Origin: Candidatus Methylomirabilota bacterium
Lineage (GTDB): Bacteria; Methylomirabilota; Methylomirabilia; Methylomirabilales; JACPAU01
Assembly: GCA_023249205.1 (NCBI GenBank)
Contig: JAHFDC010000049.1
Span: 1 to 6,598, forward strand
DNA: 6,598 nt
Direction of reading: 5' to 3'
Under the pieces are notes generated by a model that saw only the letters and a program-made list of their open reading frames with translations, did no database searches and was not told where the DNA came from. Position numbers and translations under genes: made by a program. Of this stretch, positions 5,871-6,598 are shown piece after piece; within the stretch, counting starts at the first letter, position 1; every line of letters starts with the position of its first letter.

Positions 5871-6598
5871 CTACCGGTCCCCGATGGTGACCTGGAGGTA
5901 GAGGTCGCCGGGCTGGCCATCCGCGCCCGCCCGCCCCTTCCCTCTGAGCCGCAGCCGTGTCCCCGAGCGAATGCCCGGCGGGATCGTGACCAGCACTTCC
6001 TCGATCTCTCCACTCCGGGAGAGGGACACTCGCTTCACGCCACCCGCTGCAGCCTCGACAGCCGTCAGCGGGAGTTCCCGTGTCAGATCGGCCCCAGCGG
6101 CCTCGGGGAGGGCGGGCCGGCCGAAGAGGCCCCGGAGTGCCCCGAGGAGCGTCCGTCCGAAGGCGCGCAGGAGGCCGCGAGCCGGCGCAGCCGAGGGTTC
6201 TCTCCCCGGCTGCACCTCGGGGCGGCGGCCGGGGCCGAATGTGACCCGGCGCCAGCCCCATGGGCCGGCCACGAAGATGCCGCCGAAGAAGACTCCCCGA
6301 CCACCGAGGAAGGTCCGGGTGAAGAAGCGCTCGTCCGCCCGGACGCCGGCCCGCAGGAACTCCTCCACCAGGTCGGCAAAGAAGGGGTTCGCCCTGAGCC
6401 CGCCCAGGAGGTCCCGGAGGATCTCCTCCTGACTGTAGCCGAAGTCGGGACGTCCCCGCACCTCAGGCCCGGCTCTCCGCGCCCCCTCGTAGGCCCGGCG
6501 CTTCTCCGGGTCCGTCAGGACGGCGTAGGCCTCGCTCGCCTCCTTGAAGCGCTCCTCGGCCTCCCCGTCCCCGGGGTTGCGGTCCGGGTGGTACTTGA
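5871..6598 (-). CDS. DnaJ-like J-domain co-chaperone (N-terminus beyond window)
   Basis: Hsp70 (DnaK) co-chaperone that would stimulate DnaK ATPase and deliver substrates. The window ends inside the J domain: 241 complete codons are visible, starting [10 protein letters not shown] with the essential HPD loop (6582-6590), then the helix III/IV region [23 protein letters not shown]. There is no Cys-rich zinc finger, so it is not type I DnaJ. Residues 50-120 form an unusual block ([16 protein letters not shown].., [16 protein letters not shown]) with a short hydrophobic Phe/Gly stretch. A variable Arg/Pro linker (120-168) precedes one DnaJ C-terminal beta domain (169-238), with [33 protein letters not shown] and [10 protein letters not shown]. 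Only one C-terminal substrate domain is present where DnaJ and CbpA have two. A shorter ORF from GTG 6461 is not the real start, since the J domain continues upstream in frame. It is upstream of the decarboxylase, 143 bases away, possibly separately transcribed. Confidence 0.92.
   Translation of the reverse strand, partial: KYHPDRNPGDGEAEERFKEASEAYAVLTDPEKRRAYEGARRAGPEVRGRPDFGYSQEEILRDLLGGLRANPFFADLVEEFLRAGVRADERFFTRTFLGGRGVFFGGIFVAGPWGWRRVTFGPGRRPEVQPGREPSAAPARGLLRAFGRTLLGALRGLFGRPALPEAAGADLTRELPLTAVEAAAGGVKRVSLSRSGEIEEVLVTIPPGIRSGTRLRLRGKGRAGADGQPGDLYLQVTIGDR

Noticed and set aside
3946..5901. A 651-codon ORF on the + strand
   Set aside because: It is antisense to the decarboxylase and the leader gap; its translation is Gly/Pro/Glu/Arg-rich with no recognisable domain, while the - strand shows clear ThDP-enzyme motifs. 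Long antisense frames are expected at this GC content.

Overview
The window is a very GC-rich, gene-dense stretch of bacterial chromosome. No gene is diagnostic of a lineage. The lipoprotein with a lipobox, a good sigma-54 (-24/-12) promoter match and the strong G/C preference at third codon positions suggest a high-GC diderm, for example a deltaproteobacterium-like or Methylomirabilota/Rokubacteria-like organism; that placement is only inference. I saw no mobile element, CRISPR array, tRNA or rRNA.

Left part, + strand. The window opens inside a serine D-Ala-D-Ala carboxypeptidase of family S11 (1-855, start missing). About 350 bases without a recognisable gene follow; they are G-rich and end in a sigma-54-type promoter (1143-1158). 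The promoter lies 50 bases before a lipoprotein with two bacterial SH3 domains (1209-1799). Both products belong to the cell envelope. A strong hairpin terminator (1813-1852) closes this part.

Right part, - strand, facing the left part. In transcription order it holds a J-domain co-chaperone (5871-6598, N-terminus beyond the window), a C-rich leader region (5728-5870), a thiamine-diphosphate 2-keto acid decarboxylase-like enzyme (4069-5727), formate-tetrahydrofolate ligase fhs (2367-4001), a tiny single-pass membrane ORF of 25 codons (2271-2348) and a small TPR protein (1924-2247). Spacings from the decarboxylase onward are 67, 18 and 23 bases, so these four are probably one transcription unit. 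fhs activates formate into the folate C1 pool. The decarboxylase acts on an unknown 2-keto acid, and whether the two enzymes share a pathway is open.

Most genes here are ordinary. The points that deserve a second look are the 25-residue membrane ORF, the sigma-54 site before the SH3 lipoprotein, the decarboxylase lacking the usual catalytic Glu, the KTA in place of KTG in the carboxypeptidase, and the G-quadruplex-prone tract before the decarboxylase. I do not see convincing evidence of a wholly new system.
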